From an uncultured Draconibacterium sp. (lineage in GTDB: Bacteria > Bacteroidota > Bacteroidia > Bacteroidales > Prolixibacteraceae): a DNA stretch of 64,000 nucleotides. The position numbers and the translations under genes were made by a program. Below the pieces are notes generated by a model. The model made no database searches, was not told the DNA's origin, and worked only from the letters and a program-made list of their open reading frames with translations. The stretch is taken from the NCBI RefSeq assembly GCF_963675585.1, contig NZ_OY776413.1:434001-498000 (forward strand), in the 5' to 3' direction. Positions 34,871-45,736 of this stretch are shown in pieces (the stretch's first letter is position 1; the number at the start of each line of letters is the position of its first letter).

Positions 34871-35232
34871 AAATACAACAATTAAGGTGAATAATTTTAA
34901 ATCTGTAACCCTGCAAACACCTCTACAAAAGTACGTGAATTGGTGATGTTTAGCAGATGAGAAAAATCAAGTTTATTTTTATTTTTATGAGTTTTAAAAC
35001 ATTGATATACAACACAAAAAGTAATGACAGAAGTCATTCTTCCTGTCACTCACAGCTTAACTTTTTCGAAATCAACCTGTTGTTGGTGACAAATTTATTG
35101 TATTCTGAGAAAGAAAACCATTAAATCTTCAGGAAATAGATTTTTATGTCTTTTATTTAAAACAGGTTTAAACTAGTATTGATGAAAGCCTGATTTATTA
35201 CCCCGGTACAATTTGAATTCCAGAAATAAAAA
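34871..35232. other. Non-coding stretch between serC and gcvT
   Basis: This holds the serC promoter region and the gcvT 3' side. A small hairpin AATGAC-AGA-AGTCATT-like occurs at about 35023-35037. No ORF of note, no RNA recognised. Confidence 0.5.
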
Positions 35233-35256
35233 AGCCACCCTGATAACAGAGTGGCT
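35233..35256 (-). terminator. Terminator after gcvT
   Basis: AGCCAC-C-CTG pairs with CAG-A-GTGGCT; the minus strand runs into six T. It lies 27 bases past the gcvT stop. Confidence 0.75.
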
Positions 35257-35282
35257 CGTTTGATTTTGATTTGTTTTATTGA

Positions 35283-36368
35283 TTATATAAAAGGTATTTT
35301 AACGACCTCTGCAGGTATCGATTTATTCCTGATTTTTACAAATACTTCGGTTCCAAATGCCGAATACTCCCGGGCAATATATCCCATGCCAATTCCTTTG
35401 TTCAAAATGGGCGACATGGTTCCGGAAGTCACATGACCGATTACCACTCCCTCAGCATTTTCCAATTCGTATCCATGACGTGGAATTCCACGATCTGTTA
35501 GAACAAAACCGCGCAAACGACGAGTTACGCCCTCGTTTTTTTGCATGGTTAAAAATTCGCGATCGATAAATTTCCGACCATTATTAAATTTGGTAATCCA
35601 ACCTAAACCGGCTTCAATCGGCGATGTGGTATCGTCAATATCATTTCCGTATAAGCAATATCCCATTTCCAGGCGCAAAGTATCGCGGGCAGCCAAACCT
35701 ACCGGCTGAATTCCAAACTCCTCACCGGCTTCGAAAATAGCTTTCCATATTTGTTCGGCCACACTGTTTCTAAAATACAATTCGAAACCACCTGCACCGG
35801 TATAACCTGTTGCCGAAATAATTACATCATCAACACCGGCAAATTTATCGGTGGTAAAGGTGTAAAATTTTATTTCTGATAAATCTACTTCGGTTAATTT
35901 CTGCAATACTTCAGTAGCTTTTGGCCCCTGAATGGCAAGCTGGCTAATGTTATCTGACGCATTTTCCAGTTCAGCGCCAATCTCTTCGTTTTGAGCAACA
36001 ACCCAGTTCCAGTCTTTTTCGATGTTTGCTGCATTTACAACCAGCATATATTTTTCCGGCTCGTAATAATACACCAGTAAATCATCAACAATTCCACCTT
36101 TCCCATTTGGGAAACAGCTGTATTGTGCCTGCCCAAGTGTTAAAATTCGTGGATCATTTGAAGTAATTTTTGCCACTAAATCCAAAGCCTTAGGTCCTTT
36201 TACCCAAAACTCGCCCATATGCGATACATCAAAAACGCCTACTGCTTCGCGCACACACATGTGTTCGGCTTTAATTCCAGAATATTCAATTGGCATTTCG
36301 TAACCGGCAAACTCAACCATTTTAGCACCAAGGCTTTTGTGAATTTGATTAAATGCAGTTGTCTTCAT
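35283..36368 (-). CDS. gcvT: Glycine cleavage system aminomethyltransferase (T protein)
   Basis: 361 residues. GCV_T domain ([35 protein letters not shown] with the folate-site Asp region, [16 protein letters not shown]) and C-terminal barrel ([37 protein letters not shown]). It transfers the methylene group from the aminomethyl-lipoyl H protein to tetrahydrofolate. It lies alone; gcvH and gcvP are not in view. Its place near serA/serC fits a serine-glycine one-carbon theme. Confidence 0.95.
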   Translation of the reverse strand: MKTTAFNQIHKSLGAKMVEFAGYEMPIEYSGIKAEHMCVREAVGVFDVSHMGEFWVKGPKALDLVAKITSNDPRILTLGQAQYSCFPNGKGGIVDDLLVYYYEPEKYMLVVNAANIEKDWNWVVAQNEEIGAELENASDNISQLAIQGPKATEVLQKLTEVDLSEIKFYTFTTDKFAGVDDVIISATGYTGAGGFELYFRNSVAEQIWKAIFEAGEEFGIQPVGLAARDTLRLEMGYCLYGNDIDDTTSPIEAGLGWITKFNNGRKFIDREFLTMQKNEGVTRRLRGFVLTDRGIPRHGYELENAEGVVIGHVTSGTMSPILNKGIGMGYIAREYSAFGTEVFVKIRNKSIPAEVVKIPFI

Positions 36369-36586
36369 TTATTTTATTTATTTACTCAAAAGAAGTAGTT
36401 GAGATGATTCGATTACATACAGAATTACCATTTAAAGCCCGGATCTGATCGATTCAAAAGTACTTCAGAATTTATTTGTGCAAAGCTAGAGATTCAAAAA
36501 CTTCACAAATATGAATTTTATCAGACATTAAACAAAATGCATAAGTGAATATTTTATTAATTTGCAGAACATCTTTAAAATACAAT

Positions 36587-36940
36587 ATGGACAATCAAAC
36601 GAAACTCATTCACACCCATCAAATTGATGCAATTTCAGGGGGTGACAATTCTTTTAAAATAGAACTGATCAATATTTTTCTGGAGCAAATTCCGGAATTT
36701 ATACAAAACATGACCAGCTCTTACGAAAACAAAGACTGGACTCTTTTGGCACGGGAAGCTCACACTGCAAAATCATCGGCCCTTACTTTTGGTATGGATG
36801 AAACCGGAATGCTTTTAAAAGACATTCAATTGAACACCGAAAAAAGTGAATTTGATACACTGTCGGCTTTAATAGAAAAGGCAATTAGCCAGCTAAGCTC
36901 AGCAGTTATTGAGTTGGAAGCCATGAAAAAATCGCTTTAA
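36587..36940 (+). CDS. Histidine phosphotransfer (Hpt) domain protein
   Basis: 117 residues from MDNQTKLIHTHQID (start 36587; the 14 codons upstream are unlikely). It is a single Hpt four-helix domain with the phospho-accepting His in REAHTAKSSALTFGM (H59). Such proteins relay phosphate between hybrid kinases and response regulators. No kinase partner is adjacent, so the partner is unknown. Confidence 0.87.
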   Translation: MDNQTKLIHTHQIDAISGGDNSFKIELINIFLEQIPEFIQNMTSSYENKDWTLLAREAHTAKSSALTFGMDETGMLLKDIQLNTEKSEFDTLSALIEKAISQLSSAVIELEAMKKSL

Positions 36941-36960
36941 TTTTTAGCCATTTACCAGAT

Positions 36961-37245
36961 ATGATAAACGAAACGATAGGCTGGATTGGTAATATTTTAT
37001 TTGCCATTTGCGGAATACCACAGGTAATAAAAACTTTTCGGACAAAAAGTGCCAAAGATTTGAGCGTACTTTTTTTGTGGCTTTGGCTATTTGGCGAGCT
37101 TTTAACGTTTATATATATAATTATTGGCGATTGGGAAACGGGTATTCCGCATTTCCCGCTCTATTTTAATTACATTGTAAATGTATTTATGGCGTGCTAT
37201 CTTATTTATGCCAAATATGTTTATCCCAAAAAATATGCTGTTTAA
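36961..37245 (+). CDS. SemiSWEET / PQ-loop transporter
   Basis: 94 residues with three membrane helices (~5-22, ~38-58, ~66-86) and the PQ motif in FAICGIPQVIKTFRT. SemiSWEETs dimerise to form a sugar or small-solute uniporter in the inner membrane. It follows the Hpt gene by 20 bases in the same direction, so probably co-transcribed. Confidence 0.88.
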   Translation: MINETIGWIGNILFAICGIPQVIKTFRTKSAKDLSVLFLWLWLFGELLTFIYIIIGDWETGIPHFPLYFNYIVNVFMACYLIYAKYVYPKKYAV

Positions 37246-37410
37246 TTTATTTTAGATCAATTGGGATACAAAATCGCAGTTCCCTTTACCCTGTCGGGAG
37301 CTTCCCTTAATTGGGAAGCCCGCTCTAATCAACAATTCTAAAAAATAACAAAGTATTTACAATAGCTGCTTTATGCTGTTTCCCCTTTGCAAGGGAAAAT
37401 GTCGATAGAC

Positions 37411-37456
37411 AAAAGGGTCAAATTTTTATTCTAAAATAAAATTTTGACCCTTTTTT
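37411..37456. terminator. Bidirectional terminator between SemiSWEET and clpB
   Basis: AAAAGGGTCAAA pairs with TTTTGACCCTTTT around an A/T-rich loop, with T runs on both strands. It serves the convergent SemiSWEET and clpB genes. A smaller hairpin GCTTCCC/GGGAAGC sits upstream at about 37309-37328. Confidence 0.85.
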
Positions 37457-37582
37457 ATTCCCCAAAAGGAGGAAAACTCTCTCCATTAGGAAGATTAAGA
37501 GCGATTAAAAGCTTATACGCTGATCGTAAGGAAATGATTAACTAATCCTTTAAACAGCCTCTATTCTGAACGACCACTCCTT

Positions 37583-40171
37583 TTAATTCCGAAAAACGAG
37601 CTTTCCACTTTCTTCCTCGATAATAATTGGCCTTTGTTTTTCTACCTGACCTGCTAAAATCCGCTTCGACAGTTCGTTTAACACGTATTTTTGCAATACC
37701 CGTTTAACAGGGCGGGCTCCAAAATGCGGATCGAAACCCAGGGTTGACAACCAATTAATTGCCCCATCTGAAATTTCAATTTTTACATCGCTGCCCGATA
37801 ATCGTTTTACTACCTCATTAAATTGCAGTTTTACAATTTTGTTTATATCCGTTTTATTTAATGGCGTAAATACAATTGTTTCGTCAATACGATTTAAAAA
37901 CTCGGGGCGAATGGTTTTACGCAACATCTCGAGTAGCTGGTTTTGAGTGCGTTCTAAAACAACTGTCTCATTTTCAGCGGTCATATTTTCATAGTTTTCC
38001 TGAATAATGTGCGATCCCAGGTTCGACGTCATTATTATAATGGTGTTTTTGAAATTTACAGTACGCCCTTTGTTATCGGTTAAACGCCCATCATCCAACA
38101 CCTGCAACAACACATTAAACACATCGGGATGCGCTTTTTCGATTTCATCGAATAAAACCACCGAATAAGGTTTGTGCCGAACGGCTTCGGTTAGCTGGCC
38201 ACCTTCGTCGTATCCCACATATCCGGGAGGCGAACCAATTAAGCGGGTGACCGAGAATTTTTCCTGGTACTCCGACATGTCAATCCGGGTAATCATATTC
38301 TCGTCGTTAAACAAATACTCGGCTAGTGCTTTTGCCAATTCTGTTTTTCCAACACCGGTAGTTCCCAAAAATATAAACGACCCAATTGGACGTTTCTCGT
38401 CCTGCAATCCGGCACGGCTTCTGCGCACGGCATCCGAAACAGCAACAATTGCATCGTCCTGACCAATTACCCTGTCGTGCAATTCTTCCTCCATGTGCAG
38501 CAATTTTTCGCGCTCGCTTTGCAACATTTTCGAAACCGGAATACCGGTCCAGCGGGCAACCACTTCAGCTATGTCCTCGCTATCCACTTCTTCTTTTATC
38601 AGGTTTTCACCCTTTTTCATTTCATCCAGCTCGGCCTGGTATTTTTCAATTTCAGCCTCCGCCTCTTTTACTTTGCCATATCTCAATTCGGCAACTCGTC
38701 CGTAATTGCCTTGTCGTTCTGCCTGATCTGCCTCGAACTTAAAACTTTCAATTTCTTCTTTCTTCTTTTGAATAGCTTCAATAATCGATTTCTCCGATTG
38801 CCACTTGGCACGCAGCCTCGATTGCTCCTCTTTCAAATTCGAAATTTCTTCACCAAGTGTTGCCAGTTTTTTTGTGTCATTTTCCCGTTTTATGGCTTCT
38901 CGTTCAATTTCGAGTTGTTTTACGCGGCGCTCAATTTCATCCAGCTCTTCAGGAACCGAATCAATCTCCAAACGCAACTTTGCCGCAGCCTCATCCATTA
39001 AATCGATCGCTTTATCGGGCAAAAACCTATCAGAAATGTATCGTTGAGATAATTCCACCGACGCAATAATTGCATCATCTTTTATTTGAACCTTGTGATG
39101 GTTTTCGTACTTCTCCTTTATTCCCCTCAAAATAGAAATCGCGCTCAAGGTATCGGGTTCATTCACATGTACAATCTGGAAACGGCGCTCTAAAGCTTTG
39201 TCTTTTTCAAAGTATTTCTGATACTCGCTTAAAGTAGTTGCCCCCACAGCCCTAAGTTCGCCACGCGCCAAGGCCGGTTTTAAAATATTAGCGGCATCCA
39301 TTGCGCCCTCGCCTTTGCCTGCACCAACCAGCGTATGAATTTCGTCGATAAATAAAATAACCTCATCATTCGACTGGACAACTTCGTTAACAACCGCTTT
39401 TAACCGTTCTTCAAATTCACCTTTGTATTTGGCTCCGGCCACCAACGCACCCATATCCAACGAGAATACTTGTTTCGATTTCAGGTTTTCAGGTACATCT
39501 CCCCGAACTATCCGATGCGCCAAACCTTCAGCAATAGCAGTTTTTCCGGTACCAGGCTCGCCAATAAGTATCGGATTATTTTTTGTGCGACGCGAAAGAA
39601 TTTGCAAAATGCGTCGTATTTCATCGTCGCGGCCTATAACCGGATCAAGTTTTCCGGAACGCGCCCGCTCATTTAAATTAATAGCAAACCTGTTGAGTGA
39701 ATTAAATTTATCTTCTGCAGTCTGGCTATCAACAGTTGAACCTTTACGTAGTTCCAAAATGGCAGCTTTTAAATCTTTTTTAGCTATACCATTGTCTTTC
39801 ATTAATTGACTTGTGGTGTCTTTTACCTCGAGCAAAGCCAGCAAAATGTGTTCAACAGACACGTACTGGTCGCCCATTTCCTGTGCCAACCCCAGGGCTT
39901 TTTGCAAAACCTGATTTGTCGCACTTGAAAGGTAGGCCTCACCACCTGAAACTTTCGGATAAGATTCGATTATTTTATTTAATGCCAATTGAAAGACTGA
40001 GGTATTTACACTCAGTTTCTTTAATAAAAAGTCAACCACATTTTCTGCCGAATGAATCAATCCGCGTAAAATGTGACCGGTTTCTATGGCTTGTTGATTG
40101 TTTGCCAGCGCAATTTGAAAAGCTTGCTGAACAGCCTCCTGCGATTTTATTGTAAAATTGTTAAAATTCAT
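37583..40171 (-). CDS. clpB: ATP-dependent disaggregase ClpB
   Basis: 862 residues from [18 protein letters not shown] (start 40171; upstream in-frame codons are non-family). It has a Clp N domain, two AAA+ modules with Walker [10 protein letters not shown] (first) and GTTGVGKTE (second), and the long coiled middle domain with [17 protein letters not shown] and [15 protein letters not shown] between them, which marks ClpB rather than ClpA/C. It pulls proteins out of aggregates together with DnaK. Stands alone, with its promoter in the repeat-bearing region to its right. Confidence 0.96.
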   Translation of the reverse strand: MNFNNFTIKSQEAVQQAFQIALANNQQAIETGHILRGLIHSAENVVDFLLKKLSVNTSVFQLALNKIIESYPKVSGGEAYLSSATNQVLQKALGLAQEMGDQYVSVEHILLALLEVKDTTSQLMKDNGIAKKDLKAAILELRKGSTVDSQTAEDKFNSLNRFAINLNERARSGKLDPVIGRDDEIRRILQILSRRTKNNPILIGEPGTGKTAIAEGLAHRIVRGDVPENLKSKQVFSLDMGALVAGAKYKGEFEERLKAVVNEVVQSNDEVILFIDEIHTLVGAGKGEGAMDAANILKPALARGELRAVGATTLSEYQKYFEKDKALERRFQIVHVNEPDTLSAISILRGIKEKYENHHKVQIKDDAIIASVELSQRYISDRFLPDKAIDLMDEAAAKLRLEIDSVPEELDEIERRVKQLEIEREAIKRENDTKKLATLGEEISNLKEEQSRLRAKWQSEKSIIEAIQKKKEEIESFKFEADQAERQGNYGRVAELRYGKVKEAEAEIEKYQAELDEMKKGENLIKEEVDSEDIAEVVARWTGIPVSKMLQSEREKLLHMEEELHDRVIGQDDAIVAVSDAVRRSRAGLQDEKRPIGSFIFLGTTGVGKTELAKALAEYLFNDENMITRIDMSEYQEKFSVTRLIGSPPGYVGYDEGGQLTEAVRHKPYSVVLFDEIEKAHPDVFNVLLQVLDDGRLTDNKGRTVNFKNTIIIMTSNLGSHIIQENYENMTAENETVVLERTQNQLLEMLRKTIRPEFLNRIDETIVFTPLNKTDINKIVKLQFNEVVKRLSGSDVKIEISDGAINWLSTLGFDPHFGARPVKRVLQKYVLNELSKRILAGQVEKQRPIIIEEESGKLVFRN

Positions 40172-40319
40172 GACTTTGTGTTTTTTAATATCTGCGAACA
40201 CCACCATCAAACAACAAGCCATAACCGACTGACAGACAGGATGTCATACCGATTTCAAATTTTAGGAAACAATAACAGGAAACGAAATAAAGTTATGAAA
40301 ATATGTCAGGTTAAAACAC

Positions 40320-40692
40320 AAAAAAACAGAGACGAACCACCATCTCTGTTTCCTAACCTAACCAAATCTATTTCTATGAAAAAAACACTTAAACTATTCA
40401 AATTCTATGCTCCAAAAATACAGCGAAATTCTGTTAACACGTTTCAATATAAGTTAAAGAATGTTATCAATATATACTACTTGAATTATGGAAGTTGATT
40501 AAACCAACATTTGTGTGATGAATAAATCTGAGTTGGGCACAAAAAAAAACAGAGACGAACCACCATCTCTGTTTCCTAACCTAACCAAATCTATTCTCTA
40601 TGAAAAAACACTTAAACTATTCAAATTCTATGCTTCAAAAATACGTTGGAATTTAGTTAACTCGTATCAACGGAAGTTAAAGAATGTTAAGA
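40320..40692. repeat. Two direct copies of a ~150-bp leader-like element
   Basis: Copies at 40320-40465 and 40543-40690 share AAACAGAGACGAACCACCAT, CTCTGTTTCCTAACCTAACC, AAATCTATT and a following MKKxL-like stretch. The 9-bp stem AAACAGAGA/TCTCTGTTT (40324-40332 with 40343-40351 in copy 1) is perfect in both. The ATG reading frames after them differ by an indel, so no conserved peptide. It lies between divergent clpB and ppdK. Confidence 0.7.
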
Positions 40693-41005
40693 GTTAATTT
40701 ACAGCAGAATAAACCCATTTACGATTTACATATAAGTCACCGATTGCCTATATTTGAAAGGCTTTTGCAAAACGGGGCATGTGCTGAAAATAATTCATCT
40801 TAAATTGCAATCAATAAAGAGCAAAATGTTACAAAAGTGCTAAAATCATATGCAAATAGTGTAATAATTAAATACAATACGTACATGCCTACAAAACAGG
40901 CGATAATCAATTTAAAAGCTTTCTAAATACGAAAATTAGAGTTACATTAGCAATCCAATTTTAACAATATTTTATTCTAATATTATAACTAAAAATTTAA
41001 ATTTT
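40693..41005. other. Upstream region of ppdK
   Basis: 313 AT-rich bases with no ORF. It should contain the ppdK promoter, but I could not single out one convincing TTG...TAnnTTTG pair. Confidence 0.4.
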
Positions 41006-43708
41006 ATGGCAAAGCATGTATATACTTTCGGAGCTGGAAAAGCAGAAGGTAAAGCAGACATGAAAAACCTCCTTGGAGGTAAGGGAGCAAACCTTGCTGA
41101 AATGAACCTTATTGGTGTTCCGGTACCTCCGGGATTTACTATCACAACAGAAGTTTGTACCGCATACAACGAAATTGGACAAGAAGCCACTTTCGACAAA
41201 ATTAAACCAGAAGTTGAAGCAGCTGTTGCACTTGTAGAAGAGCTTACAGGAACCGTTTTTGGCAGTAAAGACAATCCTTGTTTAATGTCTGTTCGTTCCG
41301 GCGCAAGAGCTTCTATGCCAGGAATGATGGACACAGTTCTAAACCTCGGAATGAATGATGATGCAGTTGAAGGCATCGCTAAAAAATCAGGTAATTCACG
41401 TTTTGCTTGGGATTCGTACCGTCGTTTTGTACAAATGTATGGCGATGTGGTAATGGAAATGAAACCAGCCAGCAAAGAAGAGATCGATCCTTTTGAGGAG
41501 ATCATTGAAGAACTAAAAGAGGAAAAAGGAATTCAGTTAGATACAGAGTTCTCGACTGACGATTTAAAAGAGTTGGTTGCCCGCTTTAAAGCTGCGGTTA
41601 AAAAAGTTACCGGAAAAGATTTCCCTACCGATCCTTGGGAACAACTTTGGGGATCTGTTGCTGCTGTATTTAATAGCTGGAACAACGACCGTGCTATTCT
41701 TTACCGTCGTTTGGAGCAAATTCCTGACGAGTGGGGAACTGCTGTTAACTGCCAGGCAATGGTATTCGGTAACATGGGAGCCAATTCAGGTACAGGTGTT
41801 GCATTTACCCGCGATGCAGCAACAGGAGAAGACATATTTAATGGTGAATACCTAATTGATGCACAGGGAGAAGATGTTGTAGCAGGTATTCGCACGCCAC
41901 AGGAAATAACTATTGAAGGCTCAAAAAAATGGGCAGCACTTCAGGGAGTTAGCGAAGAAGAAAGAGCAAGTAAATATCCTTCACTGGAAGAAGCAATGCC
42001 GGAAATGTACCGTCAGTTAAACGATACACAACAAAAATTAGAAGATCACTACAGCGATATGCAGGATCTTGAGTTTACCATTCAGGAAGGCAAATTGTGG
42101 TTATTGCAAACACGTAACGGAAAACGTACAGGCGCGGCTATGGTAAACATTGCTGTTGAAATGTTGGAAGAAGGTCGTATAGACGAAAAAACAGCATTAA
42201 ACAGAATTGATGCCGCTAAATTAGACGAGTTATTACACCCTGTATTTGATACTGCTGCCATGAAATCGGCAACTGTTTTGGCAAAAGGACTTCCTGCATC
42301 GCCAGGAGCTGCAACCGGACAAGTTGTATTCTTTGCCGATGAAGCAAACAAATATCCGGAATCGGTACTGGTACGTGTTGAAACATCGCCAGAAGACCTT
42401 GAAGGAATGCACATTGCCAAAGGTATTTTAACCGCTCGTGGAGGTATGACTTCGCACGCAGCTGTTGTTGCCCGTGGTATGGGTAAGTGTTGTGTTTCGG
42501 GAGCCGGTGCGGTTAAAATCAATTACAAGACCCGCGTAATGACCATCGATGGAAAAGAATTCCATGAAGGCGATTGGATTTCGCTTAATGGATCAACCGG
42601 AGAAGTTTATGAAGGAAAAGTAGCAACCATGGATCCAGAATTAAGTGGAAACTTCGCTAAAATAATGGATCTTGCTGATAAATATACTCGTATGGCAGTA
42701 CGTACCAATGCCGACTCTCCTGCCGATGCACAAGTTGCACGCGACTTTGGAGCACAAGGAATTGGTCTTTGCCGCACAGAACACATGTTCTTCGAAGGTG
42801 AGAGAATTAAAGCCATGCGCGAAATGATTTTGGCTAAAACTGAAGTTGATCGTCGTAAAGCTTTGGACAAATTACTTCCATACCAGCGTGAAGATTTTGA
42901 AGGTATTTTGGAAGCAATGGCCGGTTATGGGGTAACAATTCGTTTGCTCGATCCACCACTACACGAATTTGTTCCTCACGAAGAAGCCAACCAAAAAGAA
43001 ATGGCTGAAGAGATGGGAATTACTGTTGAGGCAGTTAAAGCTTTGGTTGATGATCTTCACGAATTTAACCCGATGTTGGGTCACCGTGGATGTCGTTTGG
43101 GAAATACATACCCTGAAATTACCGAAATGCAGGCTCGTGCTATTATTGAAGCTGCTGTTAATTTAACTCAAAAAGGTGTTGATGCCCGTCCGGAAATAAT
43201 GGTTCCATTAATTGGTACTGTAAAAGAATTCAAATTACAGGCTGACATTATTAACACTACTGCACAAAAAGTATTTGCAGAAAAAGGCGCAAAATGTGAT
43301 TATATGGTGGGTACAATGATTGAAATTCCTCGTGCCGCAATGACTGCTGATTTAGTGGCAGAGCATGCCGAGTTCTTCTCATTCGGAACCAACGACCTTA
43401 CACAAATGACCTTTGGGTATTCTCGTGATGATGCAGGTAAGTTTTTACCAATTTATATTGAAAAAGGTATTTTGAAAAACGATCCTTTCCAGGTTCTTGA
43501 TCAGGAAGGTGTTGGACAAGTTGTAAAAATCGGTGTTGAAAAAGGCAGAAGCACAAAACCAGAATTGAAAGTTGGTATTTGTGGTGAGCACGGTGGTGAG
43601 CCATCGTCAGTTAAATTCTGCAACAAAGTAGGTATGAACTATGTAAGTTGTTCGCCATACCGAGTACCAATCGCACGCGTTGCTGCAGCTCAGGCTAATA
43701 TCGAATAA
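41006..43708 (+). CDS. ppdK: Pyruvate, phosphate dikinase
   Basis: 900 residues, full length. ATP-grasp domain at the N-terminus (GGKGANLAEMNLIGVPVPPGFTI; SVRSGARASMPGMMDTVLNLG), swivelling domain with the phospho-His in ILTARGGMTSHAAVVARGMGK, and the PEP-utilising TIM barrel (GIGLCRTEHMFF, EFFSFGTNDLTQMTFGYSRDD, VGICGEHGG with the catalytic Cys). It interconverts pyruvate + ATP + Pi and PEP + AMP + PPi, used for glycolysis or gluconeogenesis in anaerobes. It is monocistronic, bounded by a terminator. Confidence 0.97.
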   Translation: MAKHVYTFGAGKAEGKADMKNLLGGKGANLAEMNLIGVPVPPGFTITTEVCTAYNEIGQEATFDKIKPEVEAAVALVEELTGTVFGSKDNPCLMSVRSGARASMPGMMDTVLNLGMNDDAVEGIAKKSGNSRFAWDSYRRFVQMYGDVVMEMKPASKEEIDPFEEIIEELKEEKGIQLDTEFSTDDLKELVARFKAAVKKVTGKDFPTDPWEQLWGSVAAVFNSWNNDRAILYRRLEQIPDEWGTAVNCQAMVFGNMGANSGTGVAFTRDAATGEDIFNGEYLIDAQGEDVVAGIRTPQEITIEGSKKWAALQGVSEEERASKYPSLEEAMPEMYRQLNDTQQKLEDHYSDMQDLEFTIQEGKLWLLQTRNGKRTGAAMVNIAVEMLEEGRIDEKTALNRIDAAKLDELLHPVFDTAAMKSATVLAKGLPASPGAATGQVVFFADEANKYPESVLVRVETSPEDLEGMHIAKGILTARGGMTSHAAVVARGMGKCCVSGAGAVKINYKTRVMTIDGKEFHEGDWISLNGSTGEVYEGKVATMDPELSGNFAKIMDLADKYTRMAVRTNADSPADAQVARDFGAQGIGLCRTEHMFFEGERIKAMREMILAKTEVDRRKALDKLLPYQREDFEGILEAMAGYGVTIRLLDPPLHEFVPHEEANQKEMAEEMGITVEAVKALVDDLHEFNPMLGHRGCRLGNTYPEITEMQARAIIEAAVNLTQKGVDARPEIMVPLIGTVKEFKLQADIINTTAQKVFAEKGAKCDYMVGTMIEIPRAAMTADLVAEHAEFFSFGTNDLTQMTFGYSRDDAGKFLPIYIEKGILKNDPFQVLDQEGVGQVVKIGVEKGRSTKPELKVGICGEHGGEPSSVKFCNKVGMNYVSCSPYRVPIARVAAAQANIE

Positions 43709-43730
43709 AGCTTAACGATTATATTTTAAA

Positions 43731-43762
43731 AGCCGTTTCCCATAGGGAAGCGGCTTTTTTTA
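43731..43762 (+). terminator. Terminator after ppdK
   Basis: AGCCGTTTCC and GGAAGCGGCT form a 10-bp stem with one G-T pair and a 5-base loop, followed by seven T. It starts 22 bases after the ppdK stop. Confidence 0.9.
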
Positions 43763-44132
43763 TGTGAAATATTCACCAACCAGAACGTATTCATACGCAT
43801 ACATTTTGCGTAGAATTACGCACTAATTTCACGTAGAACTACTCTTTCTTTTTAATTCGAATTAATTGAAATTTGTTGTACACAAAACGGAAAACATTCG
43901 ATGAAAATTAAGCGACATTACGACATAATTTCACTAACACATTCATTCGTTATACTTAAGCACGCTTATAAAGCCTTTATTGGAATTCATCTGACTTTCA
44001 GTACAATTGTCTCACATTCAACAGTCCCTCTTCCCTGATACACGATGATAAAAATAAGGCTTACGGATTTTCCAAAGAGGGGTACTTGTACAGGTATCCC
44101 TTTCTTTTTGATTTAAAGTATTGAAAAGCAGG
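43763..44132. other. Non-coding stretch between ppdK and the response regulator
   Basis: 370 bases without a gene. A weak hairpin (GGGGTAC...GTATCCC, about 44079-44101) is present near the response-regulator end. Nothing else recognised. Confidence 0.4.
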
Positions 44133-44801
44133 TTAAATATTTACCAGATTGTTTTTTATAGCGAAAATAACTAGCCCTGCTATATTTTTTGCATTCGACT
44201 TTTCCAGTAACTTTCTTTTATAACCTTCAATTGTACGAGCACTTAATGATAATTCTTCTGCAATTTCAGCAGCTGTTAGCTCATTGCAAATTAAATTAAT
44301 AATATCGAGCTCTCGTGTACTAAACTCCAATTCTGCAATTACTTTTGAAGCATTATTACGTGCACTTAATGAGTGTAACACCGCCCCGGACAGACTACTT
44401 GAGAAATAAAAATCGTTTTTCATTACCATTTTAATGGCATGCTCCAACTCATCAGGATCTGCATTTTTAAGAAGATATCCATTTATGCCTTCATTCACAA
44501 GAAAAGAAACCATCTGTGTATCATCCTCCATACTTAGTACAACGATCCGAATATCGGGATAACGTTTTTTGAGCTGTTTCGTGGCCTCGGCCCCGTCCAT
44601 CTCGGGCATATTAATATCAAGCAAAACAAGGTCAGGTTTTGTTTCCAGATTTTCCAGCAATTGCAGCAATTCTATGCCGTTACCGGCTTCATTGATTTCG
44701 CCAATTACATCAAAATCAGACAGCAAGGCACTTATTCCTTTCCGAAACAATCTATGATCGTCACAAACAACAATATTTATCTTTCTATCCTTCATTCCCA
44801 T
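44133..44801 (-). CDS. LuxR-type response regulator
   Basis: 222 residues. Receiver domain with acidic pair DD (14-15) and phospho-acceptor Asp in LVLLDINMPEMDG (D62), and a C-terminal LuxR/NarL HTH (FSTRELDIINLICNELTAAEIAEELSLSARTIEGYKRKL). It overlaps the 3' end of the sensor kinase gene by 17 bases (or 11 with the second ATG), so the two are translationally coupled. Target genes unknown. Confidence 0.93.
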   Translation of the reverse strand: MGMKDRKINIVVCDDHRLFRKGISALLSDFDVIGEINEAGNGIELLQLLENLETKPDLVLLDINMPEMDGAEATKQLKKRYPDIRIVVLSMEDDTQMVSFLVNEGINGYLLKNADPDELEHAIKMVMKNDFYFSSSLSGAVLHSLSARNNASKVIAELEFSTRELDIINLICNELTAAEIAEELSLSARTIEGYKRKLLEKSNAKNIAGLVIFAIKNNLVNI

Positions 44802-45582
44802 CCAAATAAATAACAGCCCTGGTTCCTTTTGTTGGTGCAGAACTCATTTTAAATCGTGCCCCTATCATTTCGGCCCGGCTTTCAAGGTTTTTTAAACCAA
44901 GACCAGAAGTCAAACTTTCTTCCATATTGAATCCCTGCCCGTTATCATGCACCACAATGGCAATTGATTTACCATAAAACCGAACATTTATGTTTAATAC
45001 TTTTGCTCCCGAATGTTTAATGGCATTATTTAATAACTCTTGCACAATTCTAAAAAGAGCCAATTCTTTTTTACGATCAAAACGAAATTGTTCACCACTT
45101 CTCCAACACACAATTTTAAGTTGCTCCGATTTGTTTACCCAGTTGGCCATGTCCTCCAAAGCAAAAAACAAACCTAATTTTTCAAGCGATGGTGGCAACA
45201 GAGCCCTGGATATTCCGCGCACCTGTGTTATTACCTCGTCTAAATATGTTTTCGTTTCCGAAGCCAAAACTTTAGCCTTTTCTTCCTCTGATTTTTTCTC
45301 AATCCGGGCCACATTAAGCTTTACCACTGAAAGCATTGCTCCAACTTCGTCGTGCAAATCCTGAGCAATTCGTTTCCTCTCCTTTTCCTGTGCCTGAATC
45401 GTATTTCGTAAAATTTCCTGCTGCTGATCCTGTCGAATCTGATTGAGCTCGAGCTGTTTCTGCAGCAAACGTTTTTGATAGGTAATAAAAAAGAAGAATA
45501 TTCCACCGGCCAGTAGAATCATTCCTACTGATCCAAGAAAATAGACCAAAACAACATCGGCACTCCCTGAATTCATAATCAC
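44785..45582 (-). CDS. Sensor histidine kinase, NarL/DesK-type
   Basis: 265 residues. One membrane helix at ~10-35 with almost no outside domain, then a coiled linker, a HisKA_3 dimerisation region with the phospho-His in RIAQDLHDEVGAML (H77), and an HATPase_c domain (ELLNNAIKHSGAK, VVHDNGQGFNMEE, GLGLKNLESRAEMIGA). With no sensor domain, it probably senses through its membrane helix or another protein. Confidence 0.92.
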   Translation of the reverse strand: MIMNSGSADVVLVYFLGSVGMILLAGGIFFFFITYQKRLLQKQLELNQIRQDQQQEILRNTIQAQEKERKRIAQDLHDEVGAMLSVVKLNVARIEKKSEEEKAKVLASETKTYLDEVITQVRGISRALLPPSLEKLGLFFALEDMANWVNKSEQLKIVCWRSGEQFRFDRKKELALFRIVQELLNNAIKHSGAKVLNINVRFYGKSIAIVVHDNGQGFNMEESLTSGLGLKNLESRAEMIGARFKMSSAPTKGTRAVIYLDGNEG

Positions 45583-45736
45583 TCAATTCATTCGAAGCCC
45601 ACTAAAGTAATTAACAAAAATGATATTTTTGTAGGATTCAGAAATATTTCGTGCAGTTACTACAACATAATAATCAATTGTGCGAGTATGTGTTTACATC
45701 GACCGAACCAAAACAAATAACTCCCCAATTAAACTG

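Noticed and set aside
40379-40500. 40-residue frame MKKTLKLFKFYAPK... in the duplicated leader
   Set aside because: The second copy shifts frame by one base right after the ATG, so the peptide is not conserved.
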